This document shows, piece by piece, positions 7,777-18,291 of a DNA stretch of 51,727 bases. Position numbers and translations under genes: made by a program. Below the pieces are notes generated by a model, which searched no databases, was not told where the DNA came from, and was given only the letters and a program-made list of their open reading frames with translations. Source of the DNA: Deltaproteobacteria bacterium (lineage in GTDB: Bacteria > Desulfobacterota > G020345765); assembly GCA_020345765.1 (NCBI GenBank), contig CP070770.1, positions 2,353,820-2,405,546 on the forward strand, read 5' to 3'. Within the stretch, counting starts at the first letter, position 1, and every line of letters starts with the position of its first letter.

Positions 7777-8520
7777 ATGAAAAGATTTAAAGCACTGATC
7801 CTGTTTCCGGCACTGGTACTGTTAGTGATCGGTTGTGACAAGCCGCCGACAAAAGAGATTGCCGCCGCCGAGGCCGCTCTCGAGGCAGCAAGTGAGGCGG
7901 AAGCCCCGCGGTATGCTCCCGAGGAATATAGTAGCGCCGAACAGATGTTGACCCAGGCCTATGCCGAGGTTAAGGAGCAGAAGTATTCGGAGGCAAAGGC
8001 CTCCGCCATCTCCGCCCGGCAGTTAGCCGAAATTGCCCGGGATGCTGCCCTCAAGAAAAAACCTGGTAAAGAAGAAGGAGTGGGGTTACGGGAAGAGGAA
8101 CCTAAGTTCGGCGAGTCGGGATTTACCGAGGAAGTCCTGGCCGGGGCAACCGGGAAAGGAGCTCTGGGTGAAGGGATCACCATTTCTCAGCTCTCGACGG
8201 TTTACTTCGATTTCGACGAGTATATCCTGACCGAAGAGGCCCGGGAGACACTTAACGAAAATGCCGAATGGCTCCGGGAACATCCCGGAGCAAAGATCCA
8301 GATTGAGGGGCACTGTGACGAAAGGGGAACCGTAGAGTATAATTTAGCCCTGGGTCAGAAGCGGGCGGAGAGCACCAGGGACTATCTGGTAACCCTGGGA
8401 ATAGATAATAAACAGATGTCAACGATCAGCTACGGAGAAGAGGTTCCGGCAGACCCGGATCACAATGAGCAGGCCTGGGTTAAAAACAGGCGGGCAGAAT
8501 TCGTGATTTTAAATGACTAA
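7777..8520 (+). CDS. pal: Pal-like peptidoglycan-associated lipoprotein with extra helical domain
   Basis: A 247-residue outer-membrane lipoprotein. The lipobox LVIGC makes Cys20 the lipidated residue. The OmpA C-terminal domain (about 130-245) has the VYFDFDEYILTEEAR start and the peptidoglycan-binding block IEGHCDERGTVEYNLALGQKR, including the Asp and Arg that bind diaminopimelate in the family. Unlike short Pal proteins (about 170 residues), it has an Ala/Glu-rich helical region between lipid anchor and OmpA domain (about 28-95) resembling DUF4398. AAGGAGG precedes the ATG. It overlaps cpoB by 8 bases. Confidence 0.92.
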   Translation: MKRFKALILFPALVLLVIGCDKPPTKEIAAAEAALEAASEAEAPRYAPEEYSSAEQMLTQAYAEVKEQKYSEAKASAISARQLAEIARDAALKKKPGKEEGVGLREEEPKFGESGFTEEVLAGATGKGALGEGITISQLSTVYFDFDEYILTEEARETLNENAEWLREHPGAKIQIEGHCDERGTVEYNLALGQKRAESTRDYLVTLGIDNKQMSTISYGEEVPADPDHNEQAWVKNRRAEFVILND

Positions 8521-9268
8521 AAGAAATCTCAAACACCTGTTAATCGCTGCCTTATTCCTGTCCGGCTGTATCACCACCGGGGATGCGTTAAGGCTTCAGG
8601 GAGAGATAGACGACCTGAAAACCGAGTTGTCCTCCTTTAAAAATGAGTCCTCGCAGGGTCTTACCCAGGAAGAAACCCAGGTGCTCCGTAGAAGTCTGGC
8701 TGACCTGGCAGTCAAGGTCGATGAGCTTCAGGGAGAGATAAATAGACTAAAAGGAATGGTTGAAGAAGATAAGCATCTTTCCCAGGAAGTTTCCGATAAG
8801 ATCGACCTCCTGCGGAACGATTACGATCTGAGATTGAGGGAACAGGAGGAAAGGCTAAGCTCCCTGACCTCCACCCCACCACCGGGGAAGGCCGAGGATG
8901 CGCCCGGTGCCTACCAGGAGGCCTATGATATCTACAAAAAGGGTGACTTTGTCCGGGCCCAGGCTAACTTCGAGAATCTGCTTAAGGAGTTTCCCTCGAG
9001 CCAATATGTTGACAATGCCCACTACTGGATCGGCGAGTGCTTCTATTCCCGGGGAGACTATAAAGGGGCAATCAGCAGGTTTGCCGAGGTAATCGAAAAG
9101 TATCCTAAAAGTGAGAAACTCGCCCCGGCCTATCTGAAGAGTGCCCTGGCTTTCTTGAAGCTGGGCAAGGATAAGGAAGGAAAACTGTTCCTCCAGGAAG
9201 TAATAAAGAAATTTCCTTCTACCGAGCAGGCCGGCATCGCCCGAAAAAAGTTAAGACAGATCGAATGA
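8513..9268 (+). CDS. cpoB: CpoB/YbgF-type coiled-coil TPR lipoprotein
   Basis: A 251-residue periplasmic protein that completes the Tol-Pal cluster. It has a signal with a possible lipobox (LSGC, Cys19), a coiled coil (about residues 25-115) and C-terminal TPR repeats (about 130-250) with the YbgF signature: AYQEAYDIYKKGDFVRAQ, then YVDNAHYWIGECFYSRGDY. In E. coli CpoB links Tol-Pal to peptidoglycan synthesis at the septum. The lipobox is a difference from E. coli CpoB, which is soluble. The start lies inside the pal 3' end. Confidence 0.9.
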   Translation: MTKRNLKHLLIAALFLSGCITTGDALRLQGEIDDLKTELSSFKNESSQGLTQEETQVLRRSLADLAVKVDELQGEINRLKGMVEEDKHLSQEVSDKIDLLRNDYDLRLREQEERLSSLTSTPPPGKAEDAPGAYQEAYDIYKKGDFVRAQANFENLLKEFPSSQYVDNAHYWIGECFYSRGDYKGAISRFAEVIEKYPKSEKLAPAYLKSALAFLKLGKDKEGKLFLQEVIKKFPSTEQAGIARKKLRQIE

Positions 9269-9291
9269 GGTCAACCCCCGAACCCTTTGGT

Positions 9292-10362
9292 TCAGCCCTG
9301 TAACCGGGCCATCATGCTGCTGAAGCCTTCCTTATCCAGCGCCCTCTCCCAACCGACCTCTTCGGTAATCTTTCTCTGCTTGACCAGCTCAATCAGGGAC
9401 TGATCCATGGTTATCATCCCTTCGCTCCTTCCGGATTGAATGGCTGACGGCAGGAGGAAGGTCTTTCCTTCCCGGATCAGGTTCGAGAGGGCGTAATTGC
9501 AGACCATCACCTCGGTTGCCACCACCCTGCCCATTTGATCCGCTTTCCGTAAAAGCTGTTGAGCTATTACCCCCTTCAGGGAAGTGGCCAGCTGGATCCT
9601 GACCATATCCTGTTCCCTTTCCGGAAAGACATCAACAAGCCGGTCGATGGTCTTGGAGGCACTGTTGGTGTGTACGGTGGCAAAGACTAAGGTGCCGGTC
9701 TCGGCAGCCGAAAGGGTCAGTGAGATCGTCTCCAGATCCCTCATCTCCCCTACCAGGATTATGTCCGGGTCTTCCCGGAGGATTACCCGCATGGCACTGG
9801 CGAAGCTCTCCGCATGCAGTCCTACCTCCCGCTGGGTCACCAGACAGTTCTTGTTATTGTGGATGAATTCAATGGGCTCCTCGACCGTAATTATATGCCC
9901 CCGCATTTCCCGGTTGATTATGTCGATGATCGATGCCAGGGTAGTCGATTTGCCGCTCCCGGTAGGGCCGGTGACCAGCACCAGTCCTTTATTCAAGCGG
10001 GCAAACCTTTCCAGCACCGGGGGGAGCCCCAGTTCTTTAAGGGGCAGGATCGTCGTGGGAATCAGCCGGAATACTGCCCCGATGCCTTTACGCTGCTGGA
10101 AAACATTTACCCGGAAACGGGCTAACCCCGAAACGGAATAGGCACAGTCGAGATCCTTGGTCTCCTCATAGATCTTTCTCTGACGATCGGTAAGGATCTC
10201 GAAAATTAAAGATTTGCACTCTTCGTGTCCGATTACCGAGCTGTTATCGATGGGAGAGAGTTCCCCGTGGACTCGAAGGATAGGGGGAGAGCCCGCAACC
10301 AGATGGAGATCGGATGCGTTAATGTCGTTTACTAATTTTAAAAACTTGTCAATCCTTGCCAT
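9292..10362 (-). CDS. pilT: PilT-family twitching motility ATPase (copy 1)
   Basis: 356 residues, the normal length for a PilT retraction ATPase. The N-terminal PAS-like domain begins with the family motif ASDLHL (16-21). The RecA-like domain contains Walker A GPTGSGKS (132-139), an Asp box near EEPIEF, Walker B LVGEMRDLETI and the His box TVHTNSASKTIDRLVDVFP. The PilT-specific C-terminal AIRNLIRE motif appears as ALSNLIREGK. It probably disassembles type IV pili from the inner membrane. It is second in a two-gene operon with the next paralogue, 23 bases apart. No pilin or pilus-assembly genes lie in the window. Confidence 0.92.
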   Translation of the reverse strand: MARIDKFLKLVNDINASDLHLVAGSPPILRVHGELSPIDNSSVIGHEECKSLIFEILTDRQRKIYEETKDLDCAYSVSGLARFRVNVFQQRKGIGAVFRLIPTTILPLKELGLPPVLERFARLNKGLVLVTGPTGSGKSTTLASIIDIINREMRGHIITVEEPIEFIHNNKNCLVTQREVGLHAESFASAMRVILREDPDIILVGEMRDLETISLTLSAAETGTLVFATVHTNSASKTIDRLVDVFPEREQDMVRIQLATSLKGVIAQQLLRKADQMGRVVATEVMVCNYALSNLIREGKTFLLPSAIQSGRSEGMITMDQSLIELVKQRKITEEVGWERALDKEGFSSMMARLQG

Positions 10363-10385
10363 CTAAAAATATCGCTCGGTAATAT

Positions 10386-11456
10386 CTATTTGGAGGCTAC
10401 CATCTCGCACAATTTCCGGAATTCATCGGGATTTTCTGAAGCCTCGTGGGCGGACTCGTAGGCGATCTTATTCTGCTGGAACAACTTGAGCAGTGCCTCA
10501 TCCATCAGCACCATTCCTTTTTCCCTCCCCATCTGCATGGCATTGGGGATCTGGTAAGTCTTGGCGTCCCGGATCAGGTTCGAGATTGCCCGATCGGCAA
10601 TCATTATCTCGGTTGCCGCAACCCTTCCGGCACCATCTCTTGTGCGTATCAGCTGCTGGGAGACAATTCCCCGGAGGGATTCCGAGACCATAATAGCAAT
10701 CTGGGTCTTCTGGGTTCCGGGAAAGATATCGATTACTCGATCGACCGTTTTGGCCGCGCTGATAGTGTGGAGGGTTCCGATTACCAGATGACCGGTTTCT
10801 GCGGCCGTAATGGCCAAAGAGATCGTCTCCAGGTCCCTCATCTCTCCCACCAGGATTATATCCGGGTCCTCCCGGAGGGCTGACTTTAAAGCCCGGGCAA
10901 AGCTCTTGGTATCTCTGCCCACCTCCCGCTGATTGACCAAACAATTAGCATTCTGGTGAACAAACTCGATGGGATCCTCAATAGTAATAATATGTTCCTT
11001 CCGGATCTTGTTAATGTGGTCGATCAGGGCCGCCTGGGTGGTTGATTTTCCGCAACCGGCGGGCCCGGTCACCAGTATGATTCCGTTTGGATAATGAGTA
11101 AGTTTTTCCACTGTCGGGGGGAAGCCTAAATCCTTGAGAGTGGGGACGCGGTTGGGGATGATCCGGAAGGCGATATCGACTCCCTTCCGCTGAAGGAAAG
11201 CATTGGCCCGGAATCTACCGATACCGGGAATCTCATAGGAGAAATCAATGTCTTTGTGATCGGTGAGTATCCGGCGCTGCTCCTCGTTCATAATTTCGAA
11301 GATCATATCGGAATTCTCTTGAAAGGTCAGCGAGGGATGCTTCATCTTGATCAACTGCCCATGAACCCGCACCAGTGGCGGTGCCCCCACGGCCAAATGG
11401 AGATCGGAGGCTTCCGTCTTGGCAGCATAGACTAAGAACTGGTCAATTCTGGCCAT
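10386..11456 (-). CDS. PilT/PilU-like ATPase (copy 2)
   Basis: A second 356-residue PilT paralogue, clearly homologous over its whole length to the neighbour. It has ASDLHLA at 16-22, Walker A GPAGCGKS (131-138), Walker B LVGEMRDLETI, a His-box region TLHTISAAKTVDRVIDIFP and AISNLIRDAK. In the Walker A the variable positions differ (Ala-Gly-Cys instead of Thr-Gly-Ser), but the Gly-Lys-Ser needed for phosphate binding is intact. The His box reads HTISA instead of HTNSA. It may play the PilU role, an accessory retraction ATPase, though sequence alone does not separate PilT from PilU. It is first in the operon. Confidence 0.88.
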   Translation of the reverse strand: MARIDQFLVYAAKTEASDLHLAVGAPPLVRVHGQLIKMKHPSLTFQENSDMIFEIMNEEQRRILTDHKDIDFSYEIPGIGRFRANAFLQRKGVDIAFRIIPNRVPTLKDLGFPPTVEKLTHYPNGIILVTGPAGCGKSTTQAALIDHINKIRKEHIITIEDPIEFVHQNANCLVNQREVGRDTKSFARALKSALREDPDIILVGEMRDLETISLAITAAETGHLVIGTLHTISAAKTVDRVIDIFPGTQKTQIAIMVSESLRGIVSQQLIRTRDGAGRVAATEIMIADRAISNLIRDAKTYQIPNAMQMGREKGMVLMDEALLKLFQQNKIAYESAHEASENPDEFRKLCEMVASK

Positions 11457-11493
11457 TTTTTCTCACTTACCCTGTTTATGCTATTTTGGCATA

Positions 11494-11522
11494 ATTATAG
11501 TGAAAAAAACGGATTTTGTCAA
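11494..11522 (-). promoter_or_regulatory. consensus sigma-70-type promoter for the pilT pair
   Basis: On the minus strand the sequence reads TTGACA, a 17-base spacer, then TATAAT: both boxes and the spacing are exact consensus. Transcription would start near 11487, about 30 bases before the upstream pilT paralogue. Confidence 0.85.
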
Positions 11523-11589
11523 AAAACCGGGAACGTTTCCATAAAAATGCCCAAAATGCTTTCTCCGAGGCAACCGGAAGGAAAATTGC

Positions 11590-11618
11590 TTGATTATAGC
11601 AGTCAAAAAGTGTAGAAT
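11590..11618 (+). promoter_or_regulatory. sigma-70-type promoter for parA-parB
   Basis: TTGATT (11590-11595), 17-base spacer, TAGAAT (11613-11618). The start of transcription would be near 11625, giving a leader of only about 17 bases before the GTG of parA. Confidence 0.6.
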
Positions 11619-11641
11619 TAGCAAAATCAAGGGAATCAACC

Positions 11642-12430
11642 GTGGTCAAGGTCATCTGCGTAGCCAATCAGAAGGGAGGAGTGGGGAAAACTACCACCGC
11701 GGTAAACCTCTCCGCCTCCCTGGCTGTCGCGGAAAAGAAAACCCTGTTAATCGATTGCGACCCCCAGGCCAATGCTACTAGCGGCCTGGGAGTCAGTCCG
11801 GAGCAGGTAGCGAAAAATCTCTACCAGGTGCTTATTGGCAAAGAAAACATAGCCGGGATCATCTGTCCCACAGAGCTGGACTACCTGCAGTTAGTCCCTT
11901 CTAACCAGGAACTGATCGGGGCGGAGATTGAACTGGTTAATACCGTATCCCGGGAGATCAAGCTAAAGGAGGCCCTAAGTAGTCTGACTAATAAATTCGA
12001 GTATATTATCCTTGACTGCCCTCCATCGCTGGGGCTGCTTACGATAAATGCCCTAACTGCCGCTGATTCCGTCCTGATCCCGGTTCAGTGCGAGTATTAT
12101 GCAATGGAGGGGTTATCTCAGCTGCTGAAGACGATAGAATTAGTCACCCGGAGCCTGAATTCCGCTTTAGCTATCGAAGGTTTTGTCCTTACCATGTTTG
12201 ATTCCAGAAATAATATCTGTCATCAGGTCGCCGATGAGGTTCGAGAACACTTTCAGGATAAGGTTTTTGCCACGGTCGTTCACCGGAACGTCCGTCTTAG
12301 TGAATCGCCCAGCTACGGGAAACCGATAGTCCTTTACGATATAAGCTCCAAAGGAGCGGTTAATTACCTGGACTTAGCCAAGGAGATAATTGCCCAGGCA
12401 AGAAGATTTACCAAAAGGGGTAGCAATTGA
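11642..12430 (+). CDS. parA: ParA/Soj chromosome-partitioning ATPase
   Basis: A 262-residue Walker-type ParA ATPase of the chromosomal (Soj) type, without the N-terminal DNA-binding extension of plasmid type Ia proteins. The deviant Walker A KGGVGKTT lies at residues 11-18, the A' motif contains LIDCDPQANAT and Walker B is YIILDCPPSLGLL. It dimerises on ATP, binds DNA non-specifically and is stimulated by ParB. The start codon is GTG. The stop overlaps the parB TTG start (TTGA), so the two are translationally coupled. No parS-like palindrome was found in the window. Confidence 0.95.
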   Translation: MVKVICVANQKGGVGKTTTAVNLSASLAVAEKKTLLIDCDPQANATSGLGVSPEQVAKNLYQVLIGKENIAGIICPTELDYLQLVPSNQELIGAEIELVNTVSREIKLKEALSSLTNKFEYIILDCPPSLGLLTINALTAADSVLIPVQCEYYAMEGLSQLLKTIELVTRSLNSALAIEGFVLTMFDSRNNICHQVADEVREHFQDKVFATVVHRNVRLSESPSYGKPIVLYDISSKGAVNYLDLAKEIIAQARRFTKRGSN

Positions 12431-13266
12431 GCAAACGCCGGGCCCTGGGGAAAGGATTGTCCGCGCTTATCCCGGAAGTCAGGGAGCCCAAAGGGGGCGA
12501 GTATTTTCTCTGTAGCGTCGAGCAGATCCGCCCCAACCAATTCCAACCGCGGAGGAATTTCGATGACCAGGCAACTGCCGAGTTAGCTGCCTCGATCAAG
12601 GAGAAAGGACTGCTTCAACCGCTGGTCGTCCGCCGATTGGAGAAGGGGTATGAGCTTATCGCGGGAGAGAGAAGGTGGAGGGCCGCACAACTGGCCGGGC
12701 TCGGTGAGGTGCCGGTAGTGGTGAAGGAAGTGAATGATTCCGAGCTTCTGGAGATGGCGCTGGTGGAAAATATCCAGAGAGAGGATCTCAATCCCCTCGA
12801 GGAAGCCCTGGTTTATCAGCAGCACATCGAAGAGCTCAGCTTCACCCAGGAAGATCTTTCCCGGAGGGTAGGTAAGGATCGCTCCACTATTGCCAATGCC
12901 TTACGGCTGTTAAAACTCCCTCGGGAGGCCTGGGACTCGCTCGTGAGCGGGGAGCTCAGTAGGGGTCATGCCCGGGCAATCCTGGGGCTTGAGAGCAAAC
13001 AGCAACAAAAGGAGGTTCTGCGTAAGGTTCTGAAAGCTGGTCTCTCGGTCCGAGAGACGGAAAGGCTGGTGCAGAGGCTGAAAAGTAAGAAGACCCGGCA
13101 AGCCGAGGCAAAGGTCGATCCTCAGCTTGATTACCTGACCGAGCAGTTAAAGCGGCTCCTGAAAACCATGGTGAGGATCAAGGATCGGGGAGGAAAGGGA
13201 AAGGTAGAGATAGAATATTATTCCTGGGACGACCTCGAGAGAATTCTGAACTTGATCCGTGACTAA
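12427..13266 (+). CDS. parB: ParB/Spo0J chromosome-partitioning protein
   Basis: 279 residues. The N-terminus RRALGKGLSALIPE is the usual ParB head that contacts ParA. The CTP-binding ParB/Srx domain (about 32-125) has the GERRWRAAQLAGL and ENIQREDLNPLEEA motifs. The HTH domain (about 130-190) contains FTQEDLSRRVGKDRSTIANALRLL. A C-terminal dimerisation segment ends the protein. It should load on parS as a CTP-dependent clamp. The start codon TTG overlaps the parA stop. Confidence 0.95.
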   Translation: MSKRRALGKGLSALIPEVREPKGGEYFLCSVEQIRPNQFQPRRNFDDQATAELAASIKEKGLLQPLVVRRLEKGYELIAGERRWRAAQLAGLGEVPVVVKEVNDSELLEMALVENIQREDLNPLEEALVYQQHIEELSFTQEDLSRRVGKDRSTIANALRLLKLPREAWDSLVSGELSRGHARAILGLESKQQQKEVLRKVLKAGLSVRETERLVQRLKSKKTRQAEAKVDPQLDYLTEQLKRLLKTMVRIKDRGGKGKVEIEYYSWDDLERILNLIRD

Positions 13267-13329
13267 CCTCATATGAATTGTAAAATGTAAAATATCGAGT
13301 TAATTATGAGTTGTCCCTAAAACAGAAAC

Positions 13330-13358
13330 TTGACAGGAGGATTTTATTGAGGTATGAA
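13330..13358 (+). promoter_or_regulatory. sigma-70-type promoter for the bactofilin gene
   Basis: TTGACA at 13330-13335, 17-base spacer, TATGAA at 13353-13358. Transcription would start near 13365, leaving a leader of about 110 bases. The segment 13267-13475 otherwise shows only a short in-frame extension of the bactofilin frame without protein-family support. Confidence 0.55.
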
Positions 13359-13475
13359 ATTCGGAAAGTAACTGATCTAATGCTCGTTAGAATCCTGCCC
13401 GAGGTTTTCGCTTACCTCCGGCGGATCTCTGACGGGGTAAGAAAGAAGCCGTTAGGTTTCGAAAGGAGAGAAGAT

Positions 13476-13913
13476 ATGTTAAATAAACAAAAAACATCGG
13501 TTGTGGGTCCCCCTGACACCAAGATCCATACTATTCTGGGAAGGGAAAGCGAGTTCGAGGGAAAGCTAAGCTTTGAAGGAACTGTTCGCGTTGACGGCAA
13601 GTTCACTGGGGAGATTTTTACCAAAGGCAAGCTGGTAATCGGCGAAGGGGCAGTGGTCAATGCCGAGATGGAGGTTGACAGTGTTATCATCAGCGGTGAG
13701 GTCAAGGGCAACATAAATGCCAAGAGCCGGGTGGAGATCCATAGCCCGGGAAAGCTGCACGGAAATATCCGCTCCCCGATACTGGTAATTGAGGAAGGGG
13801 TGATCTTCGAGGGCAATTGTCAGATGGACAAATTAAAAGAGGCCCCCTCCCTTTCCCTCTTGGTCAAGGATGAAGATAAAGGAGAAAAAGAAACCCAGAA
13901 GGCGGAAGGCTAA
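13476..13913 (+). CDS. bactofilin (polymer-forming cytoskeletal protein)
   Basis: 145 residues counted from ATG 13476, which has GGAGAG 6 bases upstream. The frame is open back to 13311, but the extra 55 residues do not look like bactofilin and contain the promoter. The core (about 15-115) is a bactofilin beta-helix with regularly spaced Gly and Val: GKLSFEGTVRVDGKFTGEI, GKLVIGEGAVVNAEMEVD and VIISGEVKGNINA. Bactofilins polymerise without nucleotides and scaffold cell-wall enzymes or ParABS. The charged C-terminal tail is typical. Its position next to parAB recalls the bactofilin-Par link in Myxococcus. Confidence 0.88.
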   Translation: MLNKQKTSVVGPPDTKIHTILGRESEFEGKLSFEGTVRVDGKFTGEIFTKGKLVIGEGAVVNAEMEVDSVIISGEVKGNINAKSRVEIHSPGKLHGNIRSPILVIEEGVIFEGNCQMDKLKEAPSLSLLVKDEDKGEKETQKAEG

Positions 13914-13927
13914 GACCTAAGGATAAG

Positions 13928-15292
13928 ATGAACAGGGTTGGGAGACTGGCAGTAATAACTCTCTTATTGGGTCTTTTCGCTCTTCCGGTTTCCGCCAGTA
14001 GTGGGGCCGCTTTAGGCGGAGAGGGAAATCTCGAGGCATTAAAATTAATCACTATCCTGATAATTCAACTTTCGCTGATCCTCTTAGCGGCTAAAGTGGG
14101 GGGGGAGATTTGTGAGAGGTATCTACGGCAGCCCGGAGTATTAGGGGAGTTGATCGTCGGGATGATCATCGGTCCCTATGCTCTGGGCAGTTTAATCAGA
14201 ATTCCCCTGTTAGCAGGCCCCCTCTTCCCCTTACCTGAGATAAATTCACCGGTTCCGGTTAGCCGCGAGCTGTTTGCTTTTGCCCAGATCGCGGCAGTCG
14301 TACTTTTATTCATGGCCGGTTTGGAAACCGATGTCCGAAGATTCATCCGCTACGGAATGACGGCAGCAATCATAGCCTTGGGGGGGGTGATTGTCCCTTT
14401 TTTTCTGGGGGTCTCCATCACGATTCTCTTTGGCCTTGCTACCTCCATCCGCGATCCTCTTGCATTATTTATGGGGGCGATTATGACTGCCACCTCGGTA
14501 GGAATCACCGCCCGGGTGCTTGGTGATATCGGCAAACTTGATACCCCGGAGGGGGTAACAATCTTAGCGGGTGCGGTGGTAGATGATATCTTGGCAATCC
14601 TGGCACTGGCGATTGCTGTCAGTTTAGCCGGGGAAAAAGCGGGGATTGCCTATACTGAAATTACCTTAGTTACTCTTCGGGCAATCGGCATCTGGGTAGG
14701 ATTGGTCGCGGCGGGACTCCTGCTCTCCCGGCAGATCGAGAAGATCCTCGGTTGGTTCAAAACCGAGGGCTCGGTTCTGGCTCTTTCCCTGTCCCTTTGT
14801 TTTTTTGCTGCCGCTATTGCCGAGCTTTTTGGTCTGACGATGATCATCGGGGCCTATGCAATGGGACTGGCGCTTTCCAATACCGAGATTTCATCCCGTC
14901 TGGAGGATGCACTGAAACCGGTATACCATTTCGTCGTCCCGATATTCTTTGTGGTAATGGGAATGATGGTAAATTTTCGGGCAATGGGCACGGCCGTAAC
15001 CTTTGGACTGGTCTTCAGCCTCCTGGCAGTATTTTCCAAGGTATTCGGCTGTGCGCTTCCCGCCTTGGGAGTTGGCTTCAACCGGGTAGGAGCCTTCCGG
15101 ATAGGGATCGGAATGCTGCCCCGGGGTGAGGTAGCCCTGATTATCGCCAGTATCGGACTCGCCAGTAAAGTGATCCAGAGCGATATGTTCGGGGTGGCAA
15201 TTATGATGACATTAGCGACTACCATTCTGGCTCCGATCATCCTGGTTCCCGCTTTTAACCTCGGGGGCCCGGGTTGCCGAAGGGAGTTATGA
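13928..15292 (+). CDS. CPA2-family cation:proton antiporter (KefB/NapA-like)
   Basis: A 454-residue integral membrane protein of the Na+/H+ exchanger superfamily. A leading hydrophobic segment ending in PVSASSG may be a cleaved signal peptide; about 12 further helices follow. Family marks include the GELIVGMIIGPYALG region, LLFMAGLETD (about 125-134), and the central MTATSVGITARVLGD followed by AGAVVDDILAILALA, whose double Asp is the ion-binding pair of CPA2 antiporters. There is no C-terminal RCK/TrkA domain, so it is more like NapA than KefC. It lies 8 bases before the ATP synthase genes, so it is probably cotranscribed with them. Confidence 0.9.
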   Translation: MNRVGRLAVITLLLGLFALPVSASSGAALGGEGNLEALKLITILIIQLSLILLAAKVGGEICERYLRQPGVLGELIVGMIIGPYALGSLIRIPLLAGPLFPLPEINSPVPVSRELFAFAQIAAVVLLFMAGLETDVRRFIRYGMTAAIIALGGVIVPFFLGVSITILFGLATSIRDPLALFMGAIMTATSVGITARVLGDIGKLDTPEGVTILAGAVVDDILAILALAIAVSLAGEKAGIAYTEITLVTLRAIGIWVGLVAAGLLLSRQIEKILGWFKTEGSVLALSLSLCFFAAAIAELFGLTMIIGAYAMGLALSNTEISSRLEDALKPVYHFVVPIFFVVMGMMVNFRAMGTAVTFGLVFSLLAVFSKVFGCALPALGVGFNRVGAFRIGIGMLPRGEVALIIASIGLASKVIQSDMFGVAIMMTLATTILAPIILVPAFNLGGPGCRREL

Positions 15293-15300
15293 GATAGAAG

Positions 15301-15726
15301 ATGAGCCTGCCCGACTATACTATAATTATCCAATTTGTGATCTTTATCCTTACCTGGATGATAATTGGGAGACTGCTGTTCAAACAAATAGCCTCACTTC
15401 TCGAAGAGAGGACAAAAAGGACGGGGGGTGCCCGACAGGAAGCGGAGAGACTGCTGGCAAAGGTGGAAGAATTATCATCGGAGTATCAGGCCCGGGTAGA
15501 AGAGGTGAAAAGGGAAGCCCGGGAGGAAAGGGAAAGGATGAAGAAAGAGGCCCTGAAGGTGGAAAAGGAGATCGTCGAGCAGGCAAAACAGGATGCCGCC
15601 CGGACTATTTCCGATCTCAGGGTCAGATTGGAAGAGGAAAGCATCAGGGTGAGAGAGGATTTCCGGAAGAAAGCCCCCGAGTTGTCCCGGGAACTGGTCT
15701 CTCAGGTTCTGGGAAGGAGAATGTAA
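15301..15726 (+). CDS. atpF: F-type ATP synthase subunit b (first copy, b or b')
   Basis: 141 residues: one N-terminal membrane helix (about 7-27) followed by a long charged coiled coil, the layout of the Fo peripheral stalk. The coiled coil shows the usual Glu/Arg/Lys-rich pattern. Two b-type genes in tandem mean a heterodimeric b/b' stalk, as in cyanobacteria and many deeply branching bacteria. It overlaps the second b gene by one base. No gene for subunits a or c lies upstream; the antiporter takes that place. Confidence 0.85.
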   Translation: MSLPDYTIIIQFVIFILTWMIIGRLLFKQIASLLEERTKRTGGARQEAERLLAKVEELSSEYQARVEEVKREAREERERMKKEALKVEKEIVEQAKQDAARTISDLRVRLEEESIRVREDFRKKAPELSRELVSQVLGRRM

Positions 15727-16219
15727 TGGAACACCACTCATTTTTTTCCTGGACATTGTTTTGGTCATTTGTTAATTTTGCCATCCTGGTGGGTCTCCTC
15801 GTCTTTTTCGCCGCCAAGCCTTTGAAAGAGTTTTTCATCAACCGACATCGGAAAGTCAGGGAAGAGGTCGAAGAGGCGGAGAGGTTAAAAAGAGAAGCGG
15901 AACAGAGGTATCAGGAGCATCAGGAGAGGCTTTCTGCACTCGGGAAGGAGCTGGATGAGCTGCGCAATTCCTTCAAGGAAGAGCGGGAGAAGGACAGAGG
16001 GATGATCCTGGAGGAGGCCGAGAGAAGCGGGAAGCGGATCCGGAACGAGGCCCAGGGAATAGCCGAGGGCGAGGTGCAGAGGGTAAAAAAACTTCTCCAG
16101 GAAGAGGCGGCCGAGCTTACCGTCAAAGTAGCTGGAGATATTTTGAAGAAAGAAATCGGCCACGAAGACCAGGAAAGGCTGATTGAGGATTATCTGGAAA
16201 GGATGGAGGAACAGTTCAA

Positions 16220-16223
<4 letters not shown>
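15726..16223 (+). CDS. atpF: F-type ATP synthase subunit b (second copy)
   Basis: 165 residues with a membrane helix (about 10-32) and a coiled coil to the C-terminus, ending in a segment (GDILKKEIGHEDQERLIEDY) typical of subunit b near its contact with delta. It is longer than the first copy and more like canonical b. Its stop overlaps the atpH start by four bases (ATGA). It forms the peripheral stator with the first b protein and delta. Confidence 0.9.
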
Positions 16224-18279
<2,056 letters not shown>

Positions 18280-18291
18280 AGAGAATCTCCC

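Noticed and set aside
9279..9293. GAACC-CTTT-GGTTC hairpin between cpoB and pilT as a terminator
   Set aside because: The stem is only five base pairs and has no U-tract on either strand.
11530..11541. GGAACGTTTCC near parA as a possible parS site
   Set aside because: It does not match the bacterial parS core (TGTTTCACGTGAAACA) and its symmetry is short.
13311..13475. N-terminal extension of the bactofilin frame
   Set aside because: It contains the likely promoter, and a good ribosome binding site supports ATG 13476 instead.
14854..15387. Minus-strand open frame of 177 codons across the antiporter end and first b gene
   Set aside because: It is a shadow frame of a membrane-protein gene, with no ribosome binding site and no family signal.
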